Origin: Pseudomonas sp. G.S.17
GTDB lineage: Bacteria; Pseudomonadota; Gammaproteobacteria; Pseudomonadales; Pseudomonadaceae
Reading direction: 5' to 3'
DNA length: 64,000 bases
Assembly (NCBI RefSeq): GCF_038096165.1
Contig: NZ_CP151076.1
Location: 4,461,501 to 4,525,500, forward strand
Position 1 is the stretch's first letter. The number at the start of each line of letters is the position of its first letter. Below, piece after piece: positions 35,348 through 43,883 of this stretch. The notes beneath the pieces were generated by a model. It was not told the DNA's origin. It made no database searches and was given only the letters and a program-made list of their open reading frames with translations. Both the position numbers and the translations under genes were made by a program.

Positions 35348-37006
35348 TCAGTGCGACACCGCGCCGCTGGCACCCAGGCCAGTCTGCGAGCGTACGAACT
35401 GCGGGTAGAACAAGGCGCGCTCGCCCTCCGCCGCTTTCGACTTGTCGGTGATGGAGAAGAACCAGATACCGACGAAGGCGATGGCGATAGAGAACAGCGC
35501 CGGGTATTCGTACGGGAAGATGGCCTTCTCGTGGTGCAGGATCGACACCCAGATGGTCGGACCGAGGACCATCAGCACTACTGCGCTGATCAAGCCCATC
35601 CAGCCGCCGATCATGGCGCCACGGGTGGTCAGGTTTTTCCAGTACATGGAAAGCAGCAGGACCGGGAAGTTGCAGCTTGCCGCGATGGAGAACGCCAGGC
35701 CAACCATGAACGCAATGTTCTGGCTTTCGAAGGCGATGCCCAGGAAGATTGCCACGATTGCCAGGGCAATGGTGGTGATCTTCGAAACGCGGATCTCGTC
35801 TTTCTCATTGGCTTTGCCGGCCTTGATCACGCTGGCATACAAGTCATGGGAAACTGCCGAGGCGCCCGCCAGGGTCAAACCGGCAACCACTGCCAGGATA
35901 GTGGCGAAGGCAACTGCCGAGATGAAGCCCAGGAACAGACTGCCACCGACCGCATTGGCCAGGTGAATCGCTGCCATGTTGTTACCGCCCAACAGCGCGC
36001 CTGCTGCGTCCTTGAACGCCGGGTTGGTGCTGACCAGCAGGATCGCGCCAAAGCCGATGATGAAGGTCAGGATGTAGAAGTAGCCGATGAAACCGGTGGC
36101 ATACAGCACCGACTTACGGGCTTCTTTCGCATCGCTTACGGTGAAGAAGCGCATCAGGATGTGCGGCAGGCCAGCGGTCCCGAACATCAGTGCCAGACCC
36201 AGGGAGAACGCCGAGACCGGATCCTTGACCAGACCGCCCGGGCTCATGATCGCTTCACCTTTAGGGTGAACCTTGACCGCTTCGGAGAACAGCATGTTGA
36301 AGTCGAAGTTGACGTGCTTCATGACCATCAGGGCCATGAACGACGCGCCGGACAACAGCATTACGGCCTTGATGATTTGCACCCAGGTCGTGGCGAGCAT
36401 GCCGCCGAAGAGTACATACAGGCACATCAGGATACCGACCAGCACCACCGCAACCGCGTAGTCCAGACCGAACAGCAGCTGGATCAGCTTGCCAGCGCCA
36501 ACCATCTGCGCGATCAGGTAGAACGCAACCACCACCAGCGAACCGCAGGCCGACAGGGTACGGATCTCTTTCTGCTTGAGGCGATAGGACGCCACGTCAG
36601 CGAAAGTGTACTTACCCAGGTTACGCAAGCGTTCGGCGATCAGGAACAGAATGATCGGCCAGCCCACCAGGAAGCCGATCGAGTAGATCAAACCGTCGTA
36701 GCCGGAGGAATAAACCAGCGCGGAAATCCCCAGGAAGGACGCGGCGGACATATAGTCACCCGCAATCGCCAGACCATTCTGGAAGCCAGTGATCTTGCCA
36801 CCCGCCGAATAGTAGTCTGCTGCTGTCTTGTTCTTCTTCGATGCCCAATAAGTGATGTACAGGGTAAAGCCGACGAAAATGACGAACATGACGATCGCCG
36901 AAACGTTCAGCGGTTGTTTCTGCACAGCGCCGGTCAACGCTTCTGCCGCCCAGAGGGACGGCGCGAAGGCGGCCAGGCCGAATACTGCCAAGAGGCGCCG
37001 GATCAT
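35348..37006 (-). CDS. actP: Cation/acetate symporter ActP
   Basis: A 552-aa sodium:solute symporter with an N-terminal signal-like segment ([18 protein letters not shown]) and about 13 membrane helices. The family hallmark [32 protein letters not shown] is present. It imports acetate and similar short monocarboxylates. It overlaps the upstream DUF485 gene by four bases, as in yjcH-actP operons of enterics and pseudomonads. Confidence 0.95.
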   Translation of the reverse strand: MIRRLLAVFGLAAFAPSLWAAEALTGAVQKQPLNVSAIVMFVIFVGFTLYITYWASKKNKTAADYYSAGGKITGFQNGLAIAGDYMSAASFLGISALVYSSGYDGLIYSIGFLVGWPIILFLIAERLRNLGKYTFADVASYRLKQKEIRTLSACGSLVVVAFYLIAQMVGAGKLIQLLFGLDYAVAVVLVGILMCLYVLFGGMLATTWVQIIKAVMLLSGASFMALMVMKHVNFDFNMLFSEAVKVHPKGEAIMSPGGLVKDPVSAFSLGLALMFGTAGLPHILMRFFTVSDAKEARKSVLYATGFIGYFYILTFIIGFGAILLVSTNPAFKDAAGALLGGNNMAAIHLANAVGGSLFLGFISAVAFATILAVVAGLTLAGASAVSHDLYASVIKAGKANEKDEIRVSKITTIALAIVAIFLGIAFESQNIAFMVGLAFSIAASCNFPVLLLSMYWKNLTTRGAMIGGWMGLISAVVLMVLGPTIWVSILHHEKAIFPYEYPALFSIAIAFVGIWFFSITDKSKAAEGERALFYPQFVRSQTGLGASGAVSH

Positions 37007-37314
37007 TGCTGAGCCTCCTTCAGGATCGCGTTGTTCAGGTCATCGAATTCACCGTTTGCGCGGCGAACATAGATCGCGGTGAGAATGAAAGCAGACAGGA
37101 TCAAGCCGACCCCAATAGGCATTCCCCAGGTAATCGTTGATGTCGGGCTTAACTTGGCCCCCAGAATGTGGGGTCCATAAGCAATCAAAAGAATAAAGGC
37201 CGCATACAGGCCAAGCATGATCGCCGAGAGAATCCAGGCGAAGCGCTCTCTTTTTGATACCAGCTCCTTGAAACGGGGGCTGTTTTGAATCGAGAGGTAA
37301 ATGCTGTCGTTCAT
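37003..37314 (-). CDS. yjcH: DUF485 membrane protein (YjcH)
   Basis: A 103-aa protein with two membrane helices ([47 protein letters not shown]). The start [22 protein letters not shown] and the GxxxGxxxI... second helix are DUF485 features. It is the usual small partner of actP, translated by overlap. Confidence 0.93.
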   Translation of the reverse strand: MNDSIYLSIQNSPRFKELVSKRERFAWILSAIMLGLYAAFILLIAYGPHILGAKLSPTSTITWGMPIGVGLILSAFILTAIYVRRANGEFDDLNNAILKEAQQ

Positions 37315-37405
37315 TGTTTTTGTCCTCGCAGCACAGATGAGATGTCACACATTCACTTTAGTCGGGTCTGGCGCGCGCTCCAGACGACCTTAGTATTAGA
37401 ACGAC

Positions 37406-37432
37406 ACTGTAGGACCGGTTTTAACCGGGAGG
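37406..37432. repeat. Single REP
   Basis: CTGTAGGACCGGTTTTAACCGGGAGG, one half of the GGACCGG class without an inverted partner, upstream of yjcH. Confidence 0.7.
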
Positions 37433-37451
37433 AAGTCAATTGACCAGCCAC

Positions 37452-37484
37452 AAAAAAAAACCGCCCGGTCGTTGAACCGGGCGG
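37452..37484 (-). terminator. Terminator of betX
   Basis: Stem CCGCCCGGT / ACCGGGCGG with the T-run (A9 on the plus strand at 37452-37460) downstream on the minus strand, about 27 bases after the betX stop. Confidence 0.9.
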
Positions 37485-37511
37485 CTTTGATGTTGCGTCA
37501 GACGTGAGGGC

Positions 37512-38360
37512 TTATTTGCCGGTCCACTCCTTGACGCGGTCCGGGTGCTTGGCGACCCAGTCCTTGGCAGCGGCTTCAGGCTTGGCGCCGTCCTGAATAG
37601 CGAGCATCACTTCACCGATCTCATCCTTGGAATTCCATTGGAACTTCTTCAGGAACTCCACGACATCCGGAGCCTTGGCGGCGAGCTCTGTGCTGCCGAC
37701 GCTGTCCACGGTTTCTGCTGCACCGTAGACACCCTTTGGATCTTCCAGGAACTTCAACTTCCACTTGGCGAACATCCAGTGTGGCACCCAGCCAGTCACC
37801 GCGATGGATTCTTTCTTCTTCTCGGCACGGGTGAGCTCGGCGATCATGCCGGCGCCGGAACTGGCCTGCAGTTTGTAGCCATCCAGACCGTAGTCCTTGA
37901 TGGCCTGTTCGGTCTTGATCATGACGCCCGAACCGGCATCAATGCCGACAATCTTTTTCTTGAAGGACTCATCGGTCTTGAGATCTTCGATGCTCTTGGC
38001 TTTCACGTACTCAGGCACGATCAGGCCGATCTTGGCGTCCTTGAAGTTGGAACCGTAGTTCACCACATTGTCTTTGTTCTTGGTCATGTACTCGCCATGA
38101 GTGACCGGCAGCCAGGCCGACAGCATCATGTCCAGTTTGCCGGTAGCCACGCCTTGCCACATGATCCCGGCCGCAACGGCTTGCAGTTTTACGTCATAAC
38201 CGAGCTTCTGCCTGATCACTTCCGCTGCAACGTTCGTCGTGGCAACGCTATCGGACCAACCGTCGACATAGCCAATGCTCACTTCTTTGGCCGAGGCCAG
38301 CGTGGAACTGACAGCAAGGGCCAGAGCGGCACTCACGCCCAGGATTTTTCGCATCTTCAT
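37512..38360 (-). CDS. betX: Glycine betaine/quaternary amine ABC substrate-binding protein (BetX-like)
   Basis: A 282-aa OpuAC-type periplasmic protein. The signal peptide ends near TLASA, then KEVSIGYVDGWSDSVATTNVAAEVI, and the ligand-cage region GVATGKLDMMLSAWLPVTHGEYM plus VTGWVPHWMFAKW with the aromatic residues that hold quaternary ammonium groups. No permease or ATPase is adjacent, which fits orphan binding proteins (CaiX, BetX) that share one core transporter in pseudomonads. The order betX next to yjcH-actP is as in PAO1 (PA3234-PA3236, recalled), supporting betX. Confidence 0.85.
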   Translation of the reverse strand: MKMRKILGVSAALALAVSSTLASAKEVSIGYVDGWSDSVATTNVAAEVIRQKLGYDVKLQAVAAGIMWQGVATGKLDMMLSAWLPVTHGEYMTKNKDNVVNYGSNFKDAKIGLIVPEYVKAKSIEDLKTDESFKKKIVGIDAGSGVMIKTEQAIKDYGLDGYKLQASSGAGMIAELTRAEKKKESIAVTGWVPHWMFAKWKLKFLEDPKGVYGAAETVDSVGSTELAAKAPDVVEFLKKFQWNSKDEIGEVMLAIQDGAKPEAAAKDWVAKHPDRVKEWTGK

Positions 38361-38551
38361 CGTTACTTCCCCGGTAGTCCTGCGCCCGACGGCGGTCGGG
38401 CATCGTTGACGTTGTTATTAAGGTCGCAGGCCGCGCCCAACTTTGGAGCACCGCGCGCCTTTCACGCTTCAACCACTGTTGCGAACGATGACCAGCACCG
38501 TGTCGACGCCTTGATAATCAACCGTGCCGATGTTGGGACATGCTCTGTCAA

Positions 38552-38607
38552 CGACGTCAATGCGTCGGGAAACGACATCACGCGGCCATCAACGACATCC
38601 ATGTCGT
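38552..38607. promoter_or_regulatory. Two 40-base-spaced palindromes upstream of betX and the GH17 gene
   Basis: The 389-base gap between betX and the GH17 gene contains CGACGTCAATGCGTCG (38552-38567) and ACGACATCCATGTCGT (38592-38607; perfect 7-base arms). Their centres are exactly 40 bases apart, with a third half-like AACGACATC at 38571-38579 between. This looks like a regulator's paired operator; the regulator is unknown (GbdR is one candidate by context, not by motif). Confidence 0.4.
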
Positions 38608-38749
38608 AAAACGCGCTTTGTTCCGTCCGGAAATTGCATGCCAAAAGCATCCCGGCGAACATCCGTTGAAAAATGCGCAATCGACTGACCTCGCCGCCGA
38701 CGATTGGGGCGATGCTAAGATGCGGCCTTCGCCCCATTTCGGCCCGATC

Positions 38750-40339
38750 ATGCCCGCCACTTCCCGCTCATTTCTTGTGCCCTATCTGTTCGCTTGCCTG
38801 CTTGGCGTGATTGCCATGTGCAGTTACTGGTACGCGATGGGCAAGCCGGTGATTCTCCCGGACGCTGCCACCCCGACCCATAAGCTGCAATGCGCGTCGT
38901 ACACGCCGTTCGACAAGGATCAGTCGCCGTTCGACCAGCCGTTCAAGCTGCGACCCGAGCGCATGGATGCCGATCTGGCCCTGCTCGCCACGCGCTTCGA
39001 ATGCATCCGCACCTATTCAATGACCGGCCTGGAAGCGATCCCCGCGCTGGCGCGCAAGCACGGGCTGAAACTGATGCTGGGCGCCTGGATCAACAGCAAT
39101 CCACAGGACACGGCCAAGGAAGTCGACGCGCTGATCGCTTCGGCCAACGCCAATCCGGACGTGGTAACGGCGGTCATCGTCGGCAACGAGGCCTTGCTGC
39201 GCAAGGAAGTCACTGGCGCGCAGCTGGCGAAGCTAATTGCTCAAGTCAAAAGCCGGGTACAACAACCGGTGACCTATGCCGACGTCTGGGAGTTTTGGCT
39301 GCAATACCCGGAAGTCGCACCGGCCGTGGACTTCCTGACCATCCACTTGCTGCCTTATTGGGAAGACGACCCCAAAGGCATCGATGACGCATTAGCGCAC
39401 GTGGCGCAGATCCGGCAGATATTCGGCAGCAAATTCGCGCCCAAGGACATCGTGATCGGCGAAACCGGCTGGCCCAGCGAAGGCCGTCAACGGGAAACTG
39501 CGCTGCCGAGCCGGGTCAACGAGGCGAAGTTCATCCGTGGCTTTGTCGCCATGGCCGAGCAGAACGGCTGGCACTACAACCTGATCGAAGCCTTCGACCA
39601 ACCTTGGAAACGCGCTGCCGAAGGTGCGGTGGGCGGTTACTGGGGATTGTTCGACGCTGATCGACAGGAAAAAGGCGTGCTGGCCGGACCGGTGTCGAAT
39701 CTGGGCTGGTGGCCGTTCTGGCTGAGCGTGAGTGGTGGCATTTTCCTGCTGACCCTGGCGTTTGCCGGGCGTGTCGACACTAACCGCAACGCGCTGATTC
39801 TGCCGCTGTTGGCCGCGCTTGGCGCTTGTTGCATCGGCACCTGGGGTGAGCTGGCGCGCATCACCAGTCGCTTTTACGGCGAATACCTCTGGGCCGCTTT
39901 GCTGGTGGGCTTGAATCTGGTGGTGATGGCCCATGCGGTACTGGTGCTTTCAGCGGGTGATGGATGGCGCAGCAAAGCGCTGTTGTGGTTCGAGGCGCGA
40001 GCCGGCTGGCTGGTGGCAGCGGCGGGTTTCGCGGCGGCGATCATGATGCTCGCGCTGGTGTTTGATCCGCGCTACCGCAGCTTTGCGACGCCGACACTGA
40101 TTGTGCCCGCGCTCTTCTATCTGGCGCGCCCGGTGGCGGCCCCCCGTCGTGAAGTTGCGCTGTTGACGTTTATCGTCGGTGCAGGCATCGCGCCACAACT
40201 GTTCCGCGAAGGCCTTGCCAATCAGCAAGCGCTCGGCTGGGCGCTGGTCAGCGTGCTGATGACCGCAGCGTTGTGGCGCTGCTTGCGGGTGCGACAGCAG
40301 CAATCCGTTACGGCGATGCGCGCTGCGCCGTCGGTGTAA
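38750..40339 (+). CDS. Glycoside hydrolase family 17-type membrane protein (beta-glucan enzyme)
   Basis: A 529-aa protein. One N-terminal membrane helix (VPYLFACLLGVIAMCSYWYAM) precedes a periplasmic GH17 domain, with the acid/base in IVGNE (Glu147) and nucleophile in VIGETGWPS (Glu238). From about residue 325 come six or so membrane helices. Related pseudomonad proteins are annotated as beta-(1,6)- or (1,3)-glucan synthases/transglycosylases involved in cyclic or periplasmic glucans; the exact reaction is uncertain. ATG at 38750 is chosen by homologue-like start; no strong ribosome site is visible, and ATG at 38720 is possible. Confidence 0.8.
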   Translation: MPATSRSFLVPYLFACLLGVIAMCSYWYAMGKPVILPDAATPTHKLQCASYTPFDKDQSPFDQPFKLRPERMDADLALLATRFECIRTYSMTGLEAIPALARKHGLKLMLGAWINSNPQDTAKEVDALIASANANPDVVTAVIVGNEALLRKEVTGAQLAKLIAQVKSRVQQPVTYADVWEFWLQYPEVAPAVDFLTIHLLPYWEDDPKGIDDALAHVAQIRQIFGSKFAPKDIVIGETGWPSEGRQRETALPSRVNEAKFIRGFVAMAEQNGWHYNLIEAFDQPWKRAAEGAVGGYWGLFDADRQEKGVLAGPVSNLGWWPFWLSVSGGIFLLTLAFAGRVDTNRNALILPLLAALGACCIGTWGELARITSRFYGEYLWAALLVGLNLVVMAHAVLVLSAGDGWRSKALLWFEARAGWLVAAAGFAAAIMMLALVFDPRYRSFATPTLIVPALFYLARPVAAPRREVALLTFIVGAGIAPQLFREGLANQQALGWALVSVLMTAALWRCLRVRQQQSVTAMRAAPSV

Positions 40340-40366
40340 CCCGGCCAACGCTGGCGGAAACATATT

Positions 40367-40409
40367 GTGTTACCTCTTCGCGTCAGCGAACGCCGCAAGC
40401 GGGTAACAC
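40367..40409. promoter_or_regulatory. Upstream activator site candidate (CbrB-type) for the Crc RNA
   Basis: Perfect inverted repeat GTGTTACC (40367-40374) / GGTAACAC (40402-40409), spaced 27 bases, 85-125 bases upstream of a -24/-12 promoter. TGTTAC/GTAACA halves agree with CbrB sites as I remember them. Position is typical of a sigma-54 enhancer. Confidence 0.6.
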
Positions 40410-40491
40410 GGAAACAAACGGTATGGATTTTTTGCCTGACCCGTTCCGACACATCAACCTAAGTCATTGTTTTTAAAGCATTCGTAAAAGT

Positions 40492-40507
40492 TGGCACAGG
40501 TCCTGCT
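40492..40507 (+). promoter_or_regulatory. Sigma-54 (-24/-12) promoter
   Basis: TGGCAC-AGGTC-CTGCT: GG and GC are 10 bases apart, matching the RpoN consensus TGGCAC-N5-TTGCW with one change. Predicted start is near 40517. Confidence 0.85.
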
Positions 40508-40516
40508 ATATCTCTG

Positions 40517-40890
40517 GCATAACAAGAATAAAAAGCGGCATACCTAATAAGAACAAGACGTAACGGCTCTGACATAACAAAAACAACGGCACAGAGACGA
40601 AGCTAACAGATTTTTTTGGAGTGGATCAGCTTTACAGAAGCGCCGTAAGGGCTTCGCAACCGGGCAGAGAACAATAAAACTACCCTCAGGTAGCTCCCGA
40701 ACTGGTTGGATCAGCGGCTTTGATCAAAGCGAGTCAGCGCTCAAAAAAATACGTTTGCTCTTGATCCCGCATGGGGATCGCACAAGAACGCAGTAAAGGG
40801 ACCGGTCGCCAAAAACAAGAACAGGCCACCCTAAAATAATAAAAATAGAGCATGCAAAACGATTTAAAAGGGGAGCTTCGGCTCCCCTTT
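40517..40890 (+). ncRNA. CrcZ/CrcY/CrcX-family Hfq-Crc sequestering small RNA
   Basis: No protein gene explains this 374-base stretch. It starts just after an RpoN promoter and ends in a strong terminator (AAAGGGGAGC-TTCG-GCTCCCCTTT, 40867-40890). At least six A-rich repeats suited to Hfq distal-face binding occur: about 40521-40534, 40543-40557, 40573-40587, 40669-40680, 40809-40823 and 40831-40848 (AACAAGAATAA, AATAAGAACAA, AACAAAAACAA, AACAATAAAA, AAAACAAGAAC, AAAATAATAAAAA). Length, promoter type and motifs match the Crc RNAs, which titrate Hfq/Crc to relieve carbon catabolite repression under CbrAB control. cbrB/pcnB do not flank it, so it is probably CrcY or CrcX rather than CrcZ. Confidence 0.85.
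40867..40890 (+). terminator. Terminator of the Crc-type RNA
   Basis: Ten-base arms AAAGGGGAGC / GCTCCCCTTT closed by a TTCG tetraloop. Short T-tail. Confidence 0.9.
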
Positions 40891-40921
40891 ATGCTGTCTG
40901 GGGTTTGGGTTTTCTTGATCT

Positions 40922-41011
40922 GTTGGAGCGAGGCTTGCCCGCGAACCAGATTGTTAGTCGACCTATTTATCGCTTGCAACGACGCCTTCGCGGGCAAGCC
41001 TCGCTCCAACG
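40922..41011. repeat. REPIN (GGCTTGCCCGCGAA class)
   Basis: GTTGGAGCGAGGCTTGCCC pairs with GGGCAAGCCTCGCTCCAAC over 90 bases, between the RNA gene and the converging membrane protein gene. Confidence 0.9.
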
Positions 41012-41040
41012 AAACCGTATTGCAATTCCGAAGACTTGGA

Positions 41041-41412
41041 TCAGGCCGTTTGCTTAGGCGCACGAACCAGTCGCAAACCCGCAATTACCACCGCAAAAAC
41101 CCCGATGCTTGCGCTATAAAGCACCAGTGCCGCAATCCCCAGCAGCAATGCCAGCACTGCCAGACGCCAACCAGCAACGCCGCGCAAAAGGAACGCCACC
41201 AGCGAAACCGCCAGCGCCGACCAGGAAATAATCCCGAAGTGGATCATCCAGCCCAATCCCGAGCGAAACTGGCACTCCCATTGCATGGCCTCGTTGGCAC
41301 AGATGCCAACCCATTGCGCGTCTTCCATCAACAGGTAACGCACGCCATAGCTGGCGCCGAGCCAAAGTGGCAAGGCGATCAGCAACAGAATCAAGGGCAA
41401 ACGGCGAGGCAT
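41041..41412 (-). CDS. Hypothetical small membrane protein
   Basis: A 123-aa protein, not assigned to a family. Visible: an N-terminal hydrophobic helix (LPLILLLIALPLWLGASYGVRYLL), a short periplasmic loop with two Cys (CANEAMQWECQF) that could form a disulphide, then three hydrophobic stretches (MIHFGIISWSALAVSLVAFLL; LAVLALLLGIAALVLYSASIG; FAVVIAGLRLV). The open frame starts at 41484, but GGAGTCCTCG before the ATG at 41412 decides for that start. Confidence 0.7.
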   Translation of the reverse strand: MPRRLPLILLLIALPLWLGASYGVRYLLMEDAQWVGICANEAMQWECQFRSGLGWMIHFGIISWSALAVSLVAFLLRGVAGWRLAVLALLLGIAALVLYSASIGVFAVVIAGLRLVRAPKQTA

Positions 41413-41649
41413 CGAGGACTCCATCCAGGTCAAAACTTTGGCGCGAAATGGCGCCCAGAATAGCCGCCTCGCCTCGCCATGCAAGGGCTGCGGGCGAATT
41501 TAAAGACTCGTGCTTCGCTATTGATGCAACAGAACGTGTATTGTCTCGAAGATTTTACGAAACTTAGACTGTCAGTGCGGCACTTGGCACTCGATCAGCG
41601 GTCATAGCCCGCGTACCTCATCAGCACTTCGTTCCCAAGGGATTTAGTC

Positions 41650-42948
41650 ATGCTCCGTTTTCTGCGCTTTGCTGCCGTCATTGGCGGCCTCTGTTTGAGT
41701 GCGTCCGCTATGGCGGTCAATGTCGACCCCGCCACTTATGGCTTCCCTCTGACCAACCCGTTCGAAGCGACCATCGCCACGACACCTCCGGATCTACGCC
41801 CGGATTTGCCGGCTGATGAGGATATCGACCAAGACGATTACACCCTCAATCTGCACCCCGAGCGCGAGTTCACCCTGCCGGATAACTTCTGGGCAGTGAA
41901 AAAACTGCGTTATCGCCTGGCCAAGCAGGATCACCCGGCACCGCTGATCTTCCTGATCGCGGGCACCGGCGCACCTTATAACAGCACCCTGAACGAGTTT
42001 CTGAAGAAGCTTTATTACGGCGCTGGCTACAACGTGGTGCAACTGTCTTCGCCGACCAGCTATGACTTCATGAGCTCGGCCTCGCGTTTCGCAACGCCGG
42101 GTGTTTCCAAGGAAGATGCCGAAGACCTGTACCGCGTCATGCAGGGCGTTCGCGCACAGCAGAGCAAACTGCAAGTTACCGACTATTACCTGACCGGTTA
42201 CAGCCTGGGCGCGCTGGATGCTGCATTCGTCGCGCACCTGGACGAAACCCGTCGCAGCTTCAACTTCAAGAAAGTCTTGCTGATCAACCCGCCGGTGAAC
42301 CTTTACACGTCGATCACCAACCTCGACAAACTGGTGCAGACCAACGTCAAGGGCATCGACAACAGCACCACGTTCTACGAACTGGTCCTGGAAAAGCTGA
42401 CCCGTTACTTCCGTCAGAAAGGCTATATCGACCTCAACGACGCATTGCTTTACGACTTCCAGCAGTCCAAGCAGCATTTGACCAACGAACAAATGGCCAT
42501 GCTGATCGGCACTTCGTTCCGCTTCTCTTCGGCTGATATCGCGTTCACTTCCGACCTGATCAACCGTCGCGGTCTGATCACGCCACCGAAGTTCCCGATC
42601 ACCGAAGGCACCAGCCTGTCGCCGTTCCTCAAGCGCGCGCTGCAATGCGACTTCGATTGCTACCTGACCGAACAAGTCATCCCGATGTGGCGTGCCCGTA
42701 CCGACGGCGGCAGTCTGCTGCAACTGGTCGATCAAGTGAGCCTGTATGCGCTCAAGGATTATCTGCACACCAGCACCAAGATCTCTGTCATGCACAACGC
42801 TGACGACGTGATCCTGGGCGCCGGCGACCTGGGTTTCCTGCGCAAGACTTTCGGTGATCGTCTGACCGTTTACCCTTACGGCGGACATTGCGGCAACCTT
42901 AATTACCGCGTCAACAGCGACGCCATGCTGGAGTTTTTCCGTGGCTAA
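41650..42948 (+). CDS. Periplasmic alpha/beta-hydrolase-like protein paired with MlaA
   Basis: A 432-aa protein with a signal peptide ending ASAMA. It has the features of an alpha/beta hydrolase: oxyanion-type stretch FLIAGTGAPYNS, nucleophile elbow GYSLG (Ser185), Asp385/386 in HNADD, and His413 in YGGHCGN. Similar pseudomonad genes carry the misleading name 'serine/threonine protein kinase'; no kinase motif is present. It overlaps mlaA by eight bases, so the two are translationally coupled, and a lipase or acyl hydrolase role in outer-membrane lipid balance is plausible but unproven. Confidence 0.8.
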   Translation: MLRFLRFAAVIGGLCLSASAMAVNVDPATYGFPLTNPFEATIATTPPDLRPDLPADEDIDQDDYTLNLHPEREFTLPDNFWAVKKLRYRLAKQDHPAPLIFLIAGTGAPYNSTLNEFLKKLYYGAGYNVVQLSSPTSYDFMSSASRFATPGVSKEDAEDLYRVMQGVRAQQSKLQVTDYYLTGYSLGALDAAFVAHLDETRRSFNFKKVLLINPPVNLYTSITNLDKLVQTNVKGIDNSTTFYELVLEKLTRYFRQKGYIDLNDALLYDFQQSKQHLTNEQMAMLIGTSFRFSSADIAFTSDLINRRGLITPPKFPITEGTSLSPFLKRALQCDFDCYLTEQVIPMWRARTDGGSLLQLVDQVSLYALKDYLHTSTKISVMHNADDVILGAGDLGFLRKTFGDRLTVYPYGGHCGNLNYRVNSDAMLEFFRG

Positions 42949-43753
42949 ACGTCTTTTACTCATCGCTGCCCTGCTCTGCTCGGGTGCGACCTATGCCGCT
43001 GACGCGACCAACAGCAACCTTGCGGCCCACCCCGCCACCGTCGCCCGCGAGGACGATGCAGACGGCTTCACGCATCCGCTGAACGCATTGAAGTTCAATC
43101 CGGGCCTGGACCAGCGGGAATTCGAACGCGCCACGCTCAACGCGCTGGAAGTCTACGATCCGCTGGAGTCGATGAACCGCCGGGTCTACCACTTCAACTA
43201 TCGCTTTGACGAATGGGTGTTCCTGCCCGTGGTCAACGGCTACAAATATGTCACGCCGAGCTTCCTGCGTACCGGCGTCAGCAACTTCTTCGCCAACCTG
43301 GGCGATGTGCCTAACCTGTTGAACAGCCTGCTGCAGTTCAAGGGCAAGCGCTCGCTGGATACCACCGGTCGCCTGTTGGTCAACACCACCATCGGCATCG
43401 CTGGCCTGTGGGACCCGGCAAGCATGATGGGCCTGCCGCGCCAGAGCGAAGACTTCGGTCAGACCCTGGGCTTCTACGGCGTACCTGGCGGCCCCTACCT
43501 GGTCCTGCCGTTTCTCGGCCCATCGAACCTGCGCGACACCGGCGGCCTGGTATTCGACTTCGCCGCCGAATCCCAGATCAATTTCCTGAACGTCTCGCAA
43601 GTCAGCCAGGACCATCCGGAAATCTACGCCCTGCGTATCGTCGACCGCCGCTACACCACCAGCTTCCGCTACGGCCAGATGAACTCGCCGTTTGAATACG
43701 AGAAAGTGCGCTACGTCTACACCGAAGCCCGCAAATTGCAGATTGCCGAGTAA
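42941..43753 (+). CDS. mlaA: MlaA/VacJ-family outer-membrane phospholipid transport protein
   Basis: A 270-aa protein with the MlaA core: VYDPLESMNRRVYHFNYRFDEWVFLP, FFANLGDVPNLLNSLLQ, RLLVNTTIGIAGLWDPAS, EDFGQTLGFYGVPGGPYLVLPFLGPS. It removes misplaced phospholipid from the outer leaflet and passes it to the Mla system. GTG start, coupled to the hydrolase gene. Odd: the signal region IAALLCSGATYA lacks a canonical lipobox (Leu instead of Gly/Ala/Ser before Cys), so it may be processed by signal peptidase I. Confidence 0.93.
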   Translation: MAKRLLLIAALLCSGATYAADATNSNLAAHPATVAREDDADGFTHPLNALKFNPGLDQREFERATLNALEVYDPLESMNRRVYHFNYRFDEWVFLPVVNGYKYVTPSFLRTGVSNFFANLGDVPNLLNSLLQFKGKRSLDTTGRLLVNTTIGIAGLWDPASMMGLPRQSEDFGQTLGFYGVPGGPYLVLPFLGPSNLRDTGGLVFDFAAESQINFLNVSQVSQDHPEIYALRIVDRRYTTSFRYGQMNSPFEYEKVRYVYTEARKLQIAE

Positions 43754-43770
43754 CTGAAAGGCTTCACAGG

Positions 43771-43807
43771 AACGGCCAACCGGAGCGATCGGGTTGGCCG
43801 TTTTTTT
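43771..43807 (+). terminator. Terminator of the hydrolase-mlaA operon
   Basis: Stem AACGGCCAACC / GGGTTGGCCGTT followed by T7; 18 bases after the mlaA stop. Confidence 0.92.
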
Positions 43808-43883
43808 ATGGGTGAAACCAAAAGCTGTAGATACTCCATCGCCGCACGTGGATTGCTTTTGCTTCGCTCTTCCGTGCCGCGAC

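Noticed and set aside
35141..37012. A 623-codon plus-strand frame opposite actP
   Set aside because: Shadow of a hydrophobic GC-rich gene; composition (Gln/Asp/Arg-rich) and lack of domains show it is not coding.
40734..41463. Protein-coding frames across the Crc RNA 3' half and REPIN
   Set aside because: They cross a terminator and a REPIN and have no ribosome site; the RNA gene and the minus-strand membrane protein explain the region.
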